DNA from: Oegoconia quadripuncta
Taxonomy: Eukaryota; Arthropoda; Insecta; Lepidoptera; Autostichidae
Length of the DNA: 64,000 nucleotides
Direction: 5' to 3'
Assembly (NCBI GenBank): GCA_949316235.1
Contig: OX438757.1
Coordinates: 11,526,657-11,590,656 of the forward strand
Position 1 is the stretch's first letter, and each line of letters starts with the position of its first letter. A program made the translations under genes and the position numbers. The notes under the pieces were generated by a model. It had not been told where the DNA came from. It did no database searches and saw only the letters and a list, made by a program, of their open reading frames with translations. Shown one piece after another: positions 54,496 to 64,000 of the stretch.

Positions 54496-54748
54496 TTTTT
54501 TTTATGTAAAACAGCTTAGGGCTTGACCACAATTACACGTACCCCATTTTATTTGGGCTGTCTTATCTCTGACAGCCTGATCACAACAATGCTATTTGGC
54601 GGCAGACATGGATAACATTATGGGCCAGGTAGACATTTAAAATGCCCGACCACCAACTAAACCGAATAGTAAACATGTACCCCGCTGGGGATCGAACCCG
54701 TGACTTCCGATTCATAAACTTGTTGTCTACATTGAACCCCGGAGGCTG
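54496..54748 (-). mobile_element. SINE-C, minus strand
   Basis: T run and ATGTAAAACAGC at the left. The CATCTTCACTTAACATCAGG segment is deleted. Then CTTATCTCTGACAGCC, GGGGATCGAACCCGTGAC (B-box complement) and CCCCGGAGGCTG at the right. Confidence 0.75.
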
Positions 54749-54777
54749 TCAATTTACGTCATAACATCAAAACAACA

Positions 54778-54965
54778 ACAATCAATCAATCAATCAAGTA
54801 CACTTTATTGCACAAAAATTCTACAATGCACTTCATAAATAAAGCTTCAAAAAAAATATAATAATAATAATAATAACAATTGTACAACCAGGCGGTTTTA
54901 TCGCTATTAACCTAATTTTCTACCAGACAACCTTTGGGTAGAGAAAAAAGTAGAACGGGATAAAA
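54778..54965 (-). mobile_element. LINE tail A, 3' end
   Basis: Tandem CAATCAAT units, ACACTTTATTGCACAAAAAT, an (ATA)n run at 54860-54878, then GGCGGTTTTATCGCTATTAA and CTACCAGACAACCTTTGGG. Reverse of the tail at 41120-41232. Confidence 0.7.
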
Positions 54966-56532
54966 GCAAGTAGGTTGTGCACCAATGACTCAAAAACAAC
55001 AACAACAGTAATAGAGTTGAAAAATAAGTCCTAAAACACGTTAAAATTAAACCAAGATTCCTAACCGAGTTGTTTACCTTTAAACAAGATCACGAAATCA
55101 AATTCCAGATCCGTTTCAAATCGGCCGGATCAATGCAAATAAAAAAAAAGAAAACATCGTAAATACACCAACAAACGGGATAACTCAAAGAGAAAACTAA
55201 AATTAAAGACTAATAACTCCGCCGAGACGCTATCTTGGCCACTAGATAGCAGTTAAATAAGCCAAATTGGGCCATCCCTTCAACGAAGCCTACTTTTATT
55301 GCGCCTTATATCTTTTGGGCTTCCCACTTCCATGGCCATGATAGCATCGATTCATTATTATCTGATACTCAATGCGGTTTTTATATTTTCTTTATCGTTG
55401 AACCAATCGGAGACTTTCCCCGATTAAACAGATCAATGTGAGAATAAAATCATATATCAATCGCAATCTTGTTTAGAAAGCTTTTCCTTCAATAGAAAGA
55501 AGTGGGTATAGGTTAAGGCCCCAATCTCATAAGAATTCATTTACATTTAAGAGAAATATTTTTAGTTATTAAAAAAGCAATAATTAATTACATTTTACGT
55601 TACTTTAGAGAGTAGGAATTGAAGTTTTTAATTACCTATATAGTTTTATCTTTTTACTTGTATGAATAGGAAAGTAAGGAAAGGAAAGAAAGTCAAATAA
55701 TAAAGAGGTAGTAAGTAGGTATATTAAAGTATTTTTAAGTACTTTAACTAAATCGAAAATATGATAATATATCACTTTTGCTATAATAAAATCTCGCTTA
55801 AATCGTGACGTGAAGTGATCGTTCGACACGTTTAGTGAAGTCAAGCAACATTTACGTGCAGCTTCTAACGTCTATAGGCCACGGGGGGAGCGCTCCTCTT
55901 AAGCTTCTGATACGTTTATCAATCTACGTATTGAAAATTGAGATCGCGCTCCTAAATAAAAGGGAAAAATGTCTATGCTGTGCTGGTTATACGGAGCGTA
56001 TTTCTCTAGCAAGGACAATCACAATAATCGGCAAAGAAGAGACTACAAAAGCGTTATTGTGTTCAATCGAAGATTCTTCTCGTACCACAGACCACAAAGC
56101 CGCTTTTTAAACATCCCTGTAAAGGATACCAAGTTAAACACAACTCTGAAGCGTTCAGAATCGACGGTAAAGTTACAAGGACACCCTCTATCGGCCGCAG
56201 GCAAGTCGAATAAAGGAGATATTGTGCGTTTTCATCTCTTCTCCCCCCCCACACCCACCCTGTCGTTTGCTTGCAATGACGTAATCTTTAAAGGCGATAA
56301 CTAATCTCCCTAATTGATCTTTTCCTTGACGAGTTAAACAAATGAGACGAGTAGGGCGGCTACGCGATAATGGGCATAAATTACTCGTATTCAAAGTGGA
56401 TTTTTGGATGTTGATATTACTCGTAACAACGATGTTTTGTTTTTGTACGCTGGATTTGGGTAGAGTGATGCATTTGGAATTAGTTCAGATATCTGGAGAG
56501 GCATTGTTGGTTACGAGAACTGTAATATTTTA
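54966..56532. other. 1.6 kb unrecognised sequence
   Basis: Two overlapping plus-strand frames (55835-56110, 55969-56304) and one at 56342 show no domain. 56240-56262 is C-rich. No repeat family recognised. Confidence 0.4.
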
Positions 56533-56780
56533 ACTCCCGACGAAAAACGACAGGTGTTATATGTTTGACGGCGTTGTGTGTATCCAGTCTTTGTCCGGAC
56601 GTATCTCAGCAATACTTGGCCGATTTAAGTGAGGTATTTTTTTAAATATTAAAGACTAAACGAGGGGACAGATTCTAAGCCATGATGAAAATCGGTGAAA
56701 ATCGCTTCACCGATTTTCATCACTTGATGAAAATCGGTGAAGCCGTTTTTAACACAGTTAGGTATTTTGGTCTATCTAGA
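56533..56780 (+). repeat. RZ repeat with an internal inverted duplication
   Basis: TCCCGACGAAAAACGACAGG, GTTATATGTTTGACGGC, ACTAAACGAGGGGACAG. At 56684-56699, 56706-56721 (inverted) and 56726-56741 the 16-mer GATGAAAATCGGTGAA occurs three times, giving a 16-bp hairpin plus a direct copy. Confidence 0.7.
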
Positions 56781-57243
56781 TGTTCCTTGCGACGGGAAAC
56801 GATTTTTTCCTTTGTAGTCCATCACTAGGGACTATGATAACGAATGTAGGTACTTGTTTTGTAGTGATTGTAATTGTGCAATTCATAATTTGAAACCAAA
56901 TTCGATTTCCCTGTAAAGCAAACTATCTGAACTACGTTCACATTATAGCTGCGAACGCGAGGCGACGTTCGAAGACTAGTTTTAAATTCAATCGGCAACA
57001 TCTCACCAAAGGTTGGTAGTCACCTGAAATACCAACTTATAAACAAGCTTCGAACATTGTATTAGCTACACTCAATACAAACATTGGCGTCCAGACGACA
57101 GCGCCATCGCCGGCTTCGGAAATTGAAACTTTAGAACCGCCTTTCGCCTGTATAAGATAAGGCGCTGTGAGTAACACAACAGTTTACAGAGGTTATTTTC
57201 AAGGCGTTCTGTCAATCATTGTACACGAGCAGTCTATGGGTGA
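56781..57243. other. unrecognised sequence
   Basis: No feature recognised. Confidence 0.4.
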
Positions 57244-57639
57244 GATATACGCAGAAGACCTAAGGCTTTGCGAGTCCAGTACAATAACGCTTTCAGGTTA
57301 TTGTTGGAGCTGCCGCGCTTCTGTAGCGCCTCTGGCATGTTCGCCGAGGCCCGCACCGACGGATTCCACGCGATTATGCGTAAGAAAGTGGTCTCGTTGA
57401 TGAGTGGAGTGTGCTGCAGCACCAACAGTATCCTGAGAGTGGTGGGAGGCAAACAGGAGTGTCCTATTGCTAGCCACTGGACAGCGCTTTCGGGCATTTG
57501 AAATTTGACATTTTTCTAAATTTTATTTATATTTATTATTATTGTTGTATGACCAATTTTATACTAACATAAACTAAGACTTACTAACCTAATATGGAAT
57601 TATCCCAAATAAAATATTTGTTTTGATTTGATTTGATTG
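57244..57639 (+). pseudogene. LINE ORF2 C-terminus with 3' tail
   Basis: The plus-strand frame 57244-57501 reads KALRVQYNNAFRLLLELPRF, then CSASGMFAEARTDGFHAIMR, then STNSILRVV. The RVQYNNAFRxLLxLPRxCSASGMFAxARxDxFxAxMR pattern is a highly recurrent end of a lepidopteran non-LTR ORF2 family. The frame is open for 85 codons after a stop at 57241-57243, with no polymerase core, so it is 5' truncated. The 3' sequence ends in AAATAAAATATTTG followed by TTTGATTTGATTTGATT, a tandem tail. It may be a fairly recent insertion. I see no clear target duplication. Confidence 0.75.
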
Positions 57640-57781
57640 GGTCCTAACAAACACAATTCGTTAATAAAAATTTTAAAATATCACGCAGTGATCGTAGTTG
57701 CGATACTCTGTTGGTCGACACATTGCTTTGGCGATAAATCATACAGCGCAGAAGACTTCTTCGACGAAAGCTATAGATATT

Positions 57782-57835
57782 TTTTTTTTGAGCATACTCT
57801 ATATAGATTGATATATAGAGTATGCTCAAAAAAAA
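57782..57835. repeat. perfect 24-bp hairpin
   Basis: 57782-57805 (eight T then GAGCATACTCTATATA) pairs exactly with 57812-57835 over a 6-base loop. A perfect inverted repeat of this length is unlikely by chance. Confidence 0.9.
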
Positions 57836-59584
57836 TACAAAACAAACTAACAAAACATGTTTGCTGGATATGTTAGCAAAGCATTGCAGTCTCCTGCGAA
57901 ATTTAAACAATAACAAACCAACTTCTACATAATTTGGAAACACGAAACAAATAAGCCGCCCTCAATGTTCGGAAACAACGATGAAGAAACCCCCAGGCGA
58001 ATGCTCCGTCCGAATGTTTTCCGTTCACCTCGGATAACATGTTCGATTGTTTTTGCTAACAAAACAGGCCACACCTATATTTGGTTAGAATAACATGTCA
58101 GGTGTTAGAACAACATAAAAACACGTCGCACAAGACCCGGCTTAATTAATATAAGTCTTTATACGCACTTAGGTAATACAATAAGTTTTCACAGCTGAAT
58201 ACGGCCAAAATAGTCCGGTTTTCAACTTGCCAAGTAGCTACAAATACCCACTCAAATTCCTTGTACCCTCGCAACCCAGAACTGACTTATTTCAAATGTT
58301 ATAGCAAGCGACGCCTGTGCTGGGAACCTATGAATGAAATAAACATATCTTTGATCAAATGTAGTGCCTAGATCTCGAACGAACGTGCCGTGTAGATAAA
58401 TATACTATGTAAGTTTCTCTTGAATATATGAGATGCATACAATATTCGGGACACTTGGCTAAGATATTTTTGTGAGCGTTTTGTACAAATTTTACAGTTT
58501 TACAAACCCTATGTGGTTTGGTATTCCATACAAAATTTCAACTCCAATTTTTTCGAAATGAATAATCTGATTCTAGTGAAACTTTATCTTATATAGCACT
58601 TATAATATATTTAAAAAGTTTGAATGAATGAATGAATATTTAATTGCAGAAACATGGTACATAAATGAGATGTTATAACATTAGCGAAGTTTCATTATGT
58701 TTCGCCAGTAGCGGTTGGCATGCAAAAATTACTAATCACAGTTATATACATAATTAATTACACAATTAGTCACAATTATTGGAAAATTATTGTATCATTT
58801 GAATTAATACTCCTAATTATATTAAATATTAAATTGGCCAGTGGTTTCTTGGATAAACCTGGTTTTTCTACAAAGTTAATTTATGATGTAATAAAGTATA
58901 TGTTTCTATTTGTCACTGATGATTACCATAGATTAAATTCAACAGTATTTCACGTACAACAACTATCAATATTAATCAAAATTTTATGCGACTTAAGGTA
59001 TTTTTAAATTGTGAAAATGCAATTTTGGCATTAGATAGCCCAAAAATTGGGTTAGGTTAGGTTACATTGATAGTTATCGTACGAGAAATGCGGTTAAATT
59101 TTGCTTGTAAAGAGTTTAGTACTACTATCCTATTTTTAGGCAATGTAATTGATAACACTCTAATTAGGATGTCGGAAGTTAAGAATTGCTTATTACACCA
59201 TGCTAAATGCAGCGACAAATTCGGCATACAGTTGAAATAAGGATATTTGAATTAACAGAAATAAGCCTCACAGCAATGTGTGCCGAAGATCTCTGCATTA
59301 AAGATGGAAGTAGTGCGGTCGGGACTTTCCTATCCTCTAAATCGGAATCGAATTGTTCTAACTTATTATATTTCCTAAAAATCGAACCTACTTCGATCTT
59401 TGCGCCTGTGACCAATGGGAACAAATACTTTATTCAACGAGGGCAATCGTTTTTAAAGTTTATCATGATATGCGTGCTAGGGCAGATCCCCAGAAATTAG
59501 AAATTGTGGACATAACGAACTATTATCAAATATTGCCATAGTAAATAGTAAATAACTTTCCGCAAAGTTGTGAGGGGTCTTTAA
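57836..59584. other. mostly unrecognised
   Basis: A (GAAT)n run lies at 58619-58636. GTTAGGTTAGGTTA at 59051-59064 is three units of the insect telomere-like TTAGG, too short to mean a telomere. An AT-rich frame near 58720 is not convincing. Confidence 0.45.
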
Positions 59585-59705
59585 AAGGTGAATGGACGTC
59601 TACAACGCATGCAAGCCCCCTTGGTGTTGGCAGTATTGCCAATGTTCATGAACGGCGGTGAGCACTTCACATCGGGTGGCCCGTTCATTCGCCTCCATAA
59701 CTATA
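59585..59705 (+). mobile_element. LINE 3' end, coding remnant
   Basis: GCAAGCCCCCTTGGTGTTGG, GAACGGCGGTGAGCACTTCA, CATCGGGTGGCCCGTTCATT, CGCCTCC. The GGxGGTGAxCxCTTxxCATCxGGTG...CCG...CGCCTCC order is typical of one lepidopteran LINE family's 3' end. Confidence 0.5.
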
Positions 59706-59924
59706 TTAAATGTAGCTTAAATAATTATTTTGAGATTAATGTGATATTATTTTATAATTGAAATAGTAACTAAAACAATTTAAACTTTATACACCCGAAC
59801 TCAAAATATATAAATAATACAAAACTAGAAAATTAGGAGAAAACCAATTAACTCAAAGATCCCAGACGTGTTCAAGATCAGGAAGACAGGTTCCTAAAAT
59901 TCTGGAGGAATAGCTGTGGGTTGT
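59706..59924. other. unrecognised AT-rich sequence
   Basis: No feature recognised. Confidence 0.4.
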
Positions 59925-60036
59925 CTGGAAGAGATCGCTTTTAGTGATAAGACCGCCTAACTGTGTTCTATTGTTAACATCAAAAAATATTGTAAATTAT
60001 TTTGTGCAATAAAGAGTATTTGTATTGAATTGTAGG
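59925..60036 (+). mobile_element. LINE tail A, 3' end
   Basis: GGGTTGTCTGGAAGAGATCG, GTGATAAGACCGCC, TGTGCAATAAAGAGTATTTG, then an ATTG tail. Closest to 41120-41232. Confidence 0.7.
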
Positions 60037-60259
60037 AATTTATGTAGTACATCATCATTTTTATCCCAGATTTATATACACGCATGTAAATATAAACACG
60101 GAAGAGCAAATCACGTATGTTTATGTCATATCCCAACCCTAGTGTGAATTGTTTGTAAATAACATTTTAAGTATTTAAGAAACAAAAAACTCGACAGGTA
60201 TTTTGCGGGCGTGATGTTGCCTTTTTTGGCATTAAATGTATATAATAATAATAATATAA

Positions 60260-60518
60260 TAAATATCCTTGATATACACACAGCGCCATCTAGTTCCACT
60301 TTAAGCAACTATAGGCTTGTGTTGTGGATACCAGGTGGTTGATACACTATACAAATACATTTTATTTTGTAAATAAATACATATATAAATGAAAAACATC
60401 CATAACTCGGTACACATGTCAGTATTCATCATACAAACATATGCCCCTAGCGGGATTCGAACCCGCGACCTTTTGGTATAGCAGCAGAGTTCCTAACCAC
60501 TACACCAAACAGGTCGTC
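60260..60518 (-). mobile_element. SINE-B
   Basis: Left AAATATCCTTGATATACACA, CGCCATCTAGTTCCACTT. Right GCGGGATTCGAACCCGCGAC and ACCACTACACCAAACAGGTC. The B box is intact. Confidence 0.8.
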
Positions 60519-60612
60519 AGTCAGTAAATGTATCCTATGCCATTATGAGAATCAAGACGCATTTAACGATACCTCGCTCTTTAAAATCGGTCAAGCCATT
60601 TAGGCTACTGAG

Positions 60613-60785
60613 GGTGGAGTGTGAGTTATCTTTCGACTTAACTTTACTACCGCTTTCACGTTTACGTGGAGAAATTTGCAGCGCCTCTAGCGGATAGTTT
60701 GCAAAACAATTTTTTCATAGGGACCTTTTTCGTAAACGCGAACGCCATGGTAAAGTTAAAAACGAGACAAAACTCACACTTCGCA
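60613..60785. mobile_element. foldback element, class unknown
   Basis: GAGTGTGAGTTATCTTTCGA, CTTAACTTTACTACCGC, ACGTTTACG (60617-60667) pairs imperfectly with CGTAAACGCG, CATGGTAAAGTTAAAAACGA, AACTCACACTTC (60731-60782). That gives arms of about 50 bases around a short centre. It is probably a MITE; the borders are uncertain. Confidence 0.5.
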
Positions 60786-60868
60786 CACAGAATATTGTAA
60801 TATGGATATTGTAATACCGAAATCTACGTATATTTTCTTGCTTAAGCAGTCGTGTAATAGTAAAAGGT

Positions 60869-61450
60869 TTAATATTGGTTGGTGGTAGGACATTTTAAAT
60901 ATCCGCCTGGCTAGCTACCACCATCTTATCTAATGCCCGTATTAACAAACCATTCTCAAGATTGAGAACAGTCTTGTGACCGGTCTCAAGTAAACGTGTT
61001 CATTAACAAACCTAACTTGAGACCTGAAACGCACGCGAATACTCAAGCAGTTCTCATTTGAGAGGTGTGCCGAGTTTCACGTATTAATAAACGAAACTCA
61101 AGACTATTATTCTTTCGCCGCTGAGGCTTGAAAAGGGATCTAAGCTGAGTAGACGTCAAGATTGGTTTGTAAATTAGCACGGAGCTTGAGATAGCGTCAA
61201 CTGCTTAAGACGCATCTCGTGTGATACAGCCTCAAGACTTGTATTAAGAATGGTTTATTAATACGGGCCTAAGTCTGCCGCCAAACAGCAATGTTAACAT
61301 CCTTGCTGTGTTTCGGTGGTCAGATATAAGATAATCAGTTCACCAAATAAGATGGGGTTTCCGGGTCAGTACACTTTCACCTTCGGCCTCATCTTCACTT
61401 AACATCAGGTGTGATTGTGGTCAGTAGTAAGCAGTTTAGTATAAAAAAAA
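60869..61450 (+). mobile_element. SINE-C split by a MITE
   Basis: 60869-60933 holds GGTTGGTGGTAG, GGCTAGCTACCACCATCTTA, TCTAA. 61270-61450 resumes with TAAGTCTGCCGCCAAACAGC, GGTTTCCGGGTCAGTACACT, CATCAGGTGTGATTG and an A run. The 5' head is missing. Confidence 0.85.
60931..61272. mobile_element. Harbinger-type MITE with TAA duplication
   Basis: The element (60934-61269, 336 bases) starts TGCCCGTATTAACAAACCAT and its other end, reversed, starts GGCCCGTATTAATAAACCAT. TAA flanks it at 60931-60933 and 61270-61272, the 3-base TWA target of PIF/Harbinger elements. Removing it restores the SINE-C sequence. No transposase. Confidence 0.85.
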
Positions 61451-63129
61451 TCGAATTTCCATTTCCAAAAGTACCTATCTTCGAACACGAATACTATACG
61501 ATGTCGTACAAAAAGGTGGATACTGGTATTTTCGTGAGTTACCCTCGTACAGCCAAATTTTCCACTCCAACGTTTTGGATAGAGTAATTACTGGACTGTG
61601 TAATTGGTTATCGCGTTGAATAATTTAAAAATTTCACTGAGGCCGTAATTTGCCGGAAGTCACGTGGCGTTTTGATGGTGTTGCACATAGCATCGCATGA
61701 TTCCCGCTCATTAATAATGTAACTTTTCGTTTTCGGTCCGACTCTGTCTAATCAAAGTACAAGTGCTTTTATTTCGAAAAAATGTTATTTTTAATATATA
61801 CAACAGAGCGACTCTTTAACTTATCTCATAAGAAAATGCTAGTAACTAGTGAAGAACCAAGGGCGGGGGGAGTGCTTCGCCAGCTTAACAAGTCTTCATT
61901 TAAAACAATTCAGCTATAATTTTCGCGTATTAACGTTATCAAGATAGCTATTTTGATGATTTGTTTACCTCTCGCATGCTCAACATTGAAGGAGCAAATC
62001 CTCTTACTTTATTAGAACTGCCCATTGTAAGAAGAGACGTACATAGAGACGCATAGCGTCATAAACTCTATCCCAAATTTAAAAAATTAGTTATAGATGA
62101 TGAAAAATTCTGCTGACTGATTGCCGGGGCTATGAATCTTTTACAAGAATTCTACCAAAGATAATTATAAATTCACGTAAGAATGACATCCTGTTGTACA
62201 TACATCTATCTACATATCACCTACATTCATGAGACATACACTGTTAAACCAAACGCAGCAGCCACAATGATCCTGCCGCAGTATTCCAGTGGTAACATTC
62301 AGTTTGACCACCTGGAATATCGGACAATTGATGGGCTATAATAATTAAAAATATACAACGAGCTCAGTATAACCTGAAGTTAAGAAAATAATTTAAACAA
62401 TCTCTCTAAAAATAATTTAAAATTTTTATTTATTTTATCTGTCTGTCGTCAAGCATCATTGTTGATTGTTGTGTTACGCCTGTTCTACATTCAGTCTCAT
62501 CTTCACTTAATACCTATAAGGTAAGACTGAAGTGATACCATAAGAATTCATTGAGCATAAAAAATTGCAATTGTTTGCGAAATCTGGTCATGGTTATTAC
62601 GAAATCCTAAAGAAATTTTTCAAATGAGGTTCGTTATATGTACCTACCTACCTAGGCTTCAGTGAGGTCCTCTGGGGAGCCTAAAGAAAGGAATCGTACC
62701 CCGCATCGTTTTCTTGTGAACGAATAAATTTGTGAATTCAATTGCCTAATTGACATGTCATTTAAACTGGCATCGATCGTCAAGGGCCGTGTACACGAGC
62801 GAAACAGTGATTCTACAAAAGAATTAATTGAGCGAATATTAAGCGATCGCAAAATCAACGAGTGCCGATGTTGTGTGCCAGTTGTAAATAAAATGAGCAT
62901 TGTTCGAAGTATTTCCGCGGGAAAAAACAGAACAATTGGCACAAAGAGGTGGATTTTAAACCAGGATAGTAGTTACGACGAGCATGGGTTTAATTATAGG
63001 TAGTATTAAATACCAGCCAGTAGTGAGTCGAACCACGGGCAGTAGGGTTTTTAAGTTGATTTAAGTATTTTTGTGTACGGTGTTTTTATGGATGTCGTAA
63101 CTTGATCGACTATTACTCTTAAACTAGCG
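61451..63129. other. 1.7 kb mostly unrecognised
   Basis: A short hairpin around TATTCCAGTGGT and ACCACCTGGAATA lies at 62282-62320. Overlapping frames on both strands at 62652-63003 show no motif. Confidence 0.4.
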
Positions 63130-63295
63130 AGTGTACTTTCTCTGTGCTGCGCTTCTTTACCCACAGATGAAGCACAGATGATTTTTCTTTCCGAAGTGGT
63201 AGTATCTTGGATATACTGACTGATACAGAAACGTTTAAGCACTATTATGATTCCATTAGATTGAAATTATTCAAATTATAAAAAAAATCCAAATG
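63130..63295 (+). mobile_element. LINE tail C, 3' end
   Basis: CTGCGCTTCTTTACCCACAG, TTCCGAAGTGGTAGTATCTT, GGATATACTGACTGA. Plus-strand counterpart of 7162-7358, diverged, ending in AT-rich sequence. Confidence 0.6.
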
Positions 63296-63446
63296 TGACA
63301 TTTTTGGGTCGATATATCTGTATGGATTACATCCTTATTACCTACCCGTTATAAACAACTATTGTCATGGATAGTTTTTTAGTAGGAAAATGTTGATTGC
63401 CACAGGATTTTCACGATCGGACTCCTAACCTATGAAATGTGTGTAG

Positions 63447-63515
63447 GTACGTCTTCTTCTTCAATTTAAGAGCTATGCTCTTGTCGGTGGACGTCTCCCT
63501 GCATTCCGCTCTAGT
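63447..63515 (+). repeat. repeat leader shared with 17490
   Basis: TACGTCTTCTTCTTCAATTT, AAGAGCTATGCTCTTGTCGG, TGGACGTC. It matches the sequence preceding the LINE remnant at 17490-17661. AAGAGCTATGCTCTT is itself a small palindrome. Confidence 0.5.
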
Positions 63516-64000
63516 AGGTACTAATAAAGACTATATAGGGGAGGTACCCCAGAAATAATAAAATGCATCATTTTCACTATTCTCGTTGTATACTATAACT
63601 ATTTCCTTAACACAAATTTACATCGATAACATTGAAACGTACAAGTACAAAATACATTGAACAGAAATTGCTTATATTGAAGCTATAGTTTCGTGAATAA
63701 TGTAAACCTCCCTTTACTGCTCACAAATTGCTTTTCATGTTTGACAAGATCTTACAATGGGCTTCTGCGAAGGCAAACAATACAGGTCAAGCAACTTTCA
63801 CGTCTTTAGCGGATGTGAGTGAGCTTAATGCTAATCCAATGAAATGGAGTATGTTTGAGTTCCAAAATGGGCTGCGGTAACATTTGCTGTATGTAGTCAT
63901 CCCATTTTTTTTTGTCATAAATTAATTAATAAATCGTTTGAAATGTCATACATTGTATTGCACCCAGCGGCACTGTTTTCATTCTTTGTAGCGCCCGTAT
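63516..64000. other. unrecognised AT-rich sequence
   Basis: No coding, RNA or repeat family recognised up to the window edge. Confidence 0.4.

Noticed and set aside
58720..59007. Membrane-protein-like frame
   Set aside because: Hydrophobic residues follow from AT-rich codons; no conserved pattern or supporting signals.
59051..59064. Telomeric TTAGG array
   Set aside because: Only about three units in ordinary AT-rich sequence.
1..64000. A new defence, toxin or metabolic gene system
   Set aside because: Apart from two weak coding-like stretches, all recognisable protein fragments are decayed LINE reverse transcriptase ends; no gene cluster is present.

Overview
The window looks like gene-poor nuclear DNA from an insect, most probably a moth or butterfly (Lepidoptera). 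It is AT-rich and densely packed with interspersed repeats. It has no operon-like layout, no long open reading frame and no host gene I can name. The Lepidoptera assignment is inference: it rests on repeat types I associate with that order, namely tRNA-derived SINEs, several families of LINE 3' tails, a degraded RTE-type reverse transcriptase and short-hairpin MITEs. The window is best read as intergenic or deep intronic sequence.

Local family labels used here. SINE-A has a tRNA-like head with TGGCTCAGCGG and GGTTCGATTCC boxes and a (GAT)n tail. SINE-B has a tRNA-like head with TGGTGTAGTGG. SINE-C is a third tRNA-like family with a central inverted repeat and an A-rich end. SINE-D carries a 5S-rRNA-like motif TTGGATGGGTGACC. 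RZ is a dispersed repeat starting near GACGCAAAAAGAGGGGTGTTATAAG. LINE tails A to D are distinct non-LTR 3' ends. MITE-P is a palindromic element, and MITE-M is a mariner-like element with TACAGGGTG ends.

Layout. 1-9 kb holds SINE-A, SINE-C, LINE tails, two MITE-P copies and a layered RZ duplication at 6.8-7.6 kb. 9-15.5 kb holds a degraded MITE-M, a 67-bp retroposed scrap with a 17-bp duplication, a SINE-A with its duplication, a SINE-C carrying a 101-bp palindrome, and a 485-bp hAT-type MITE. 15.9-17.7 kb has two LINE coding remnants and SINE-D. 18-23.2 kb has SINE-A copies, an RTE remnant and about 2.8 kb of unrecognised sequence. 25-30.5 kb has SINE-D, LINE tails, a GC-rich insert with a 15-bp duplication and one coding-like stretch. 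33-45 kb has LINE fragments, a hAT-type MITE, two MITE-M copies, nested SINE-B, a 176-bp tandem duplication and a Helitron-like element. 47-61.5 kb has many SINE-B and SINE-C copies, a LINE C-terminus and a Harbinger-type MITE that splits a SINE-C. The rest is AT-rich sequence in which I recognise nothing.

The most informative content is the transposition record: nested insertions whose target-site duplications and empty-site sequences can be read directly. I found no convincing new biological system. Two coding-like stretches on the minus strand (19065-19185 and 28031-28294) are the only places where an unrecognised host exon seems possible.
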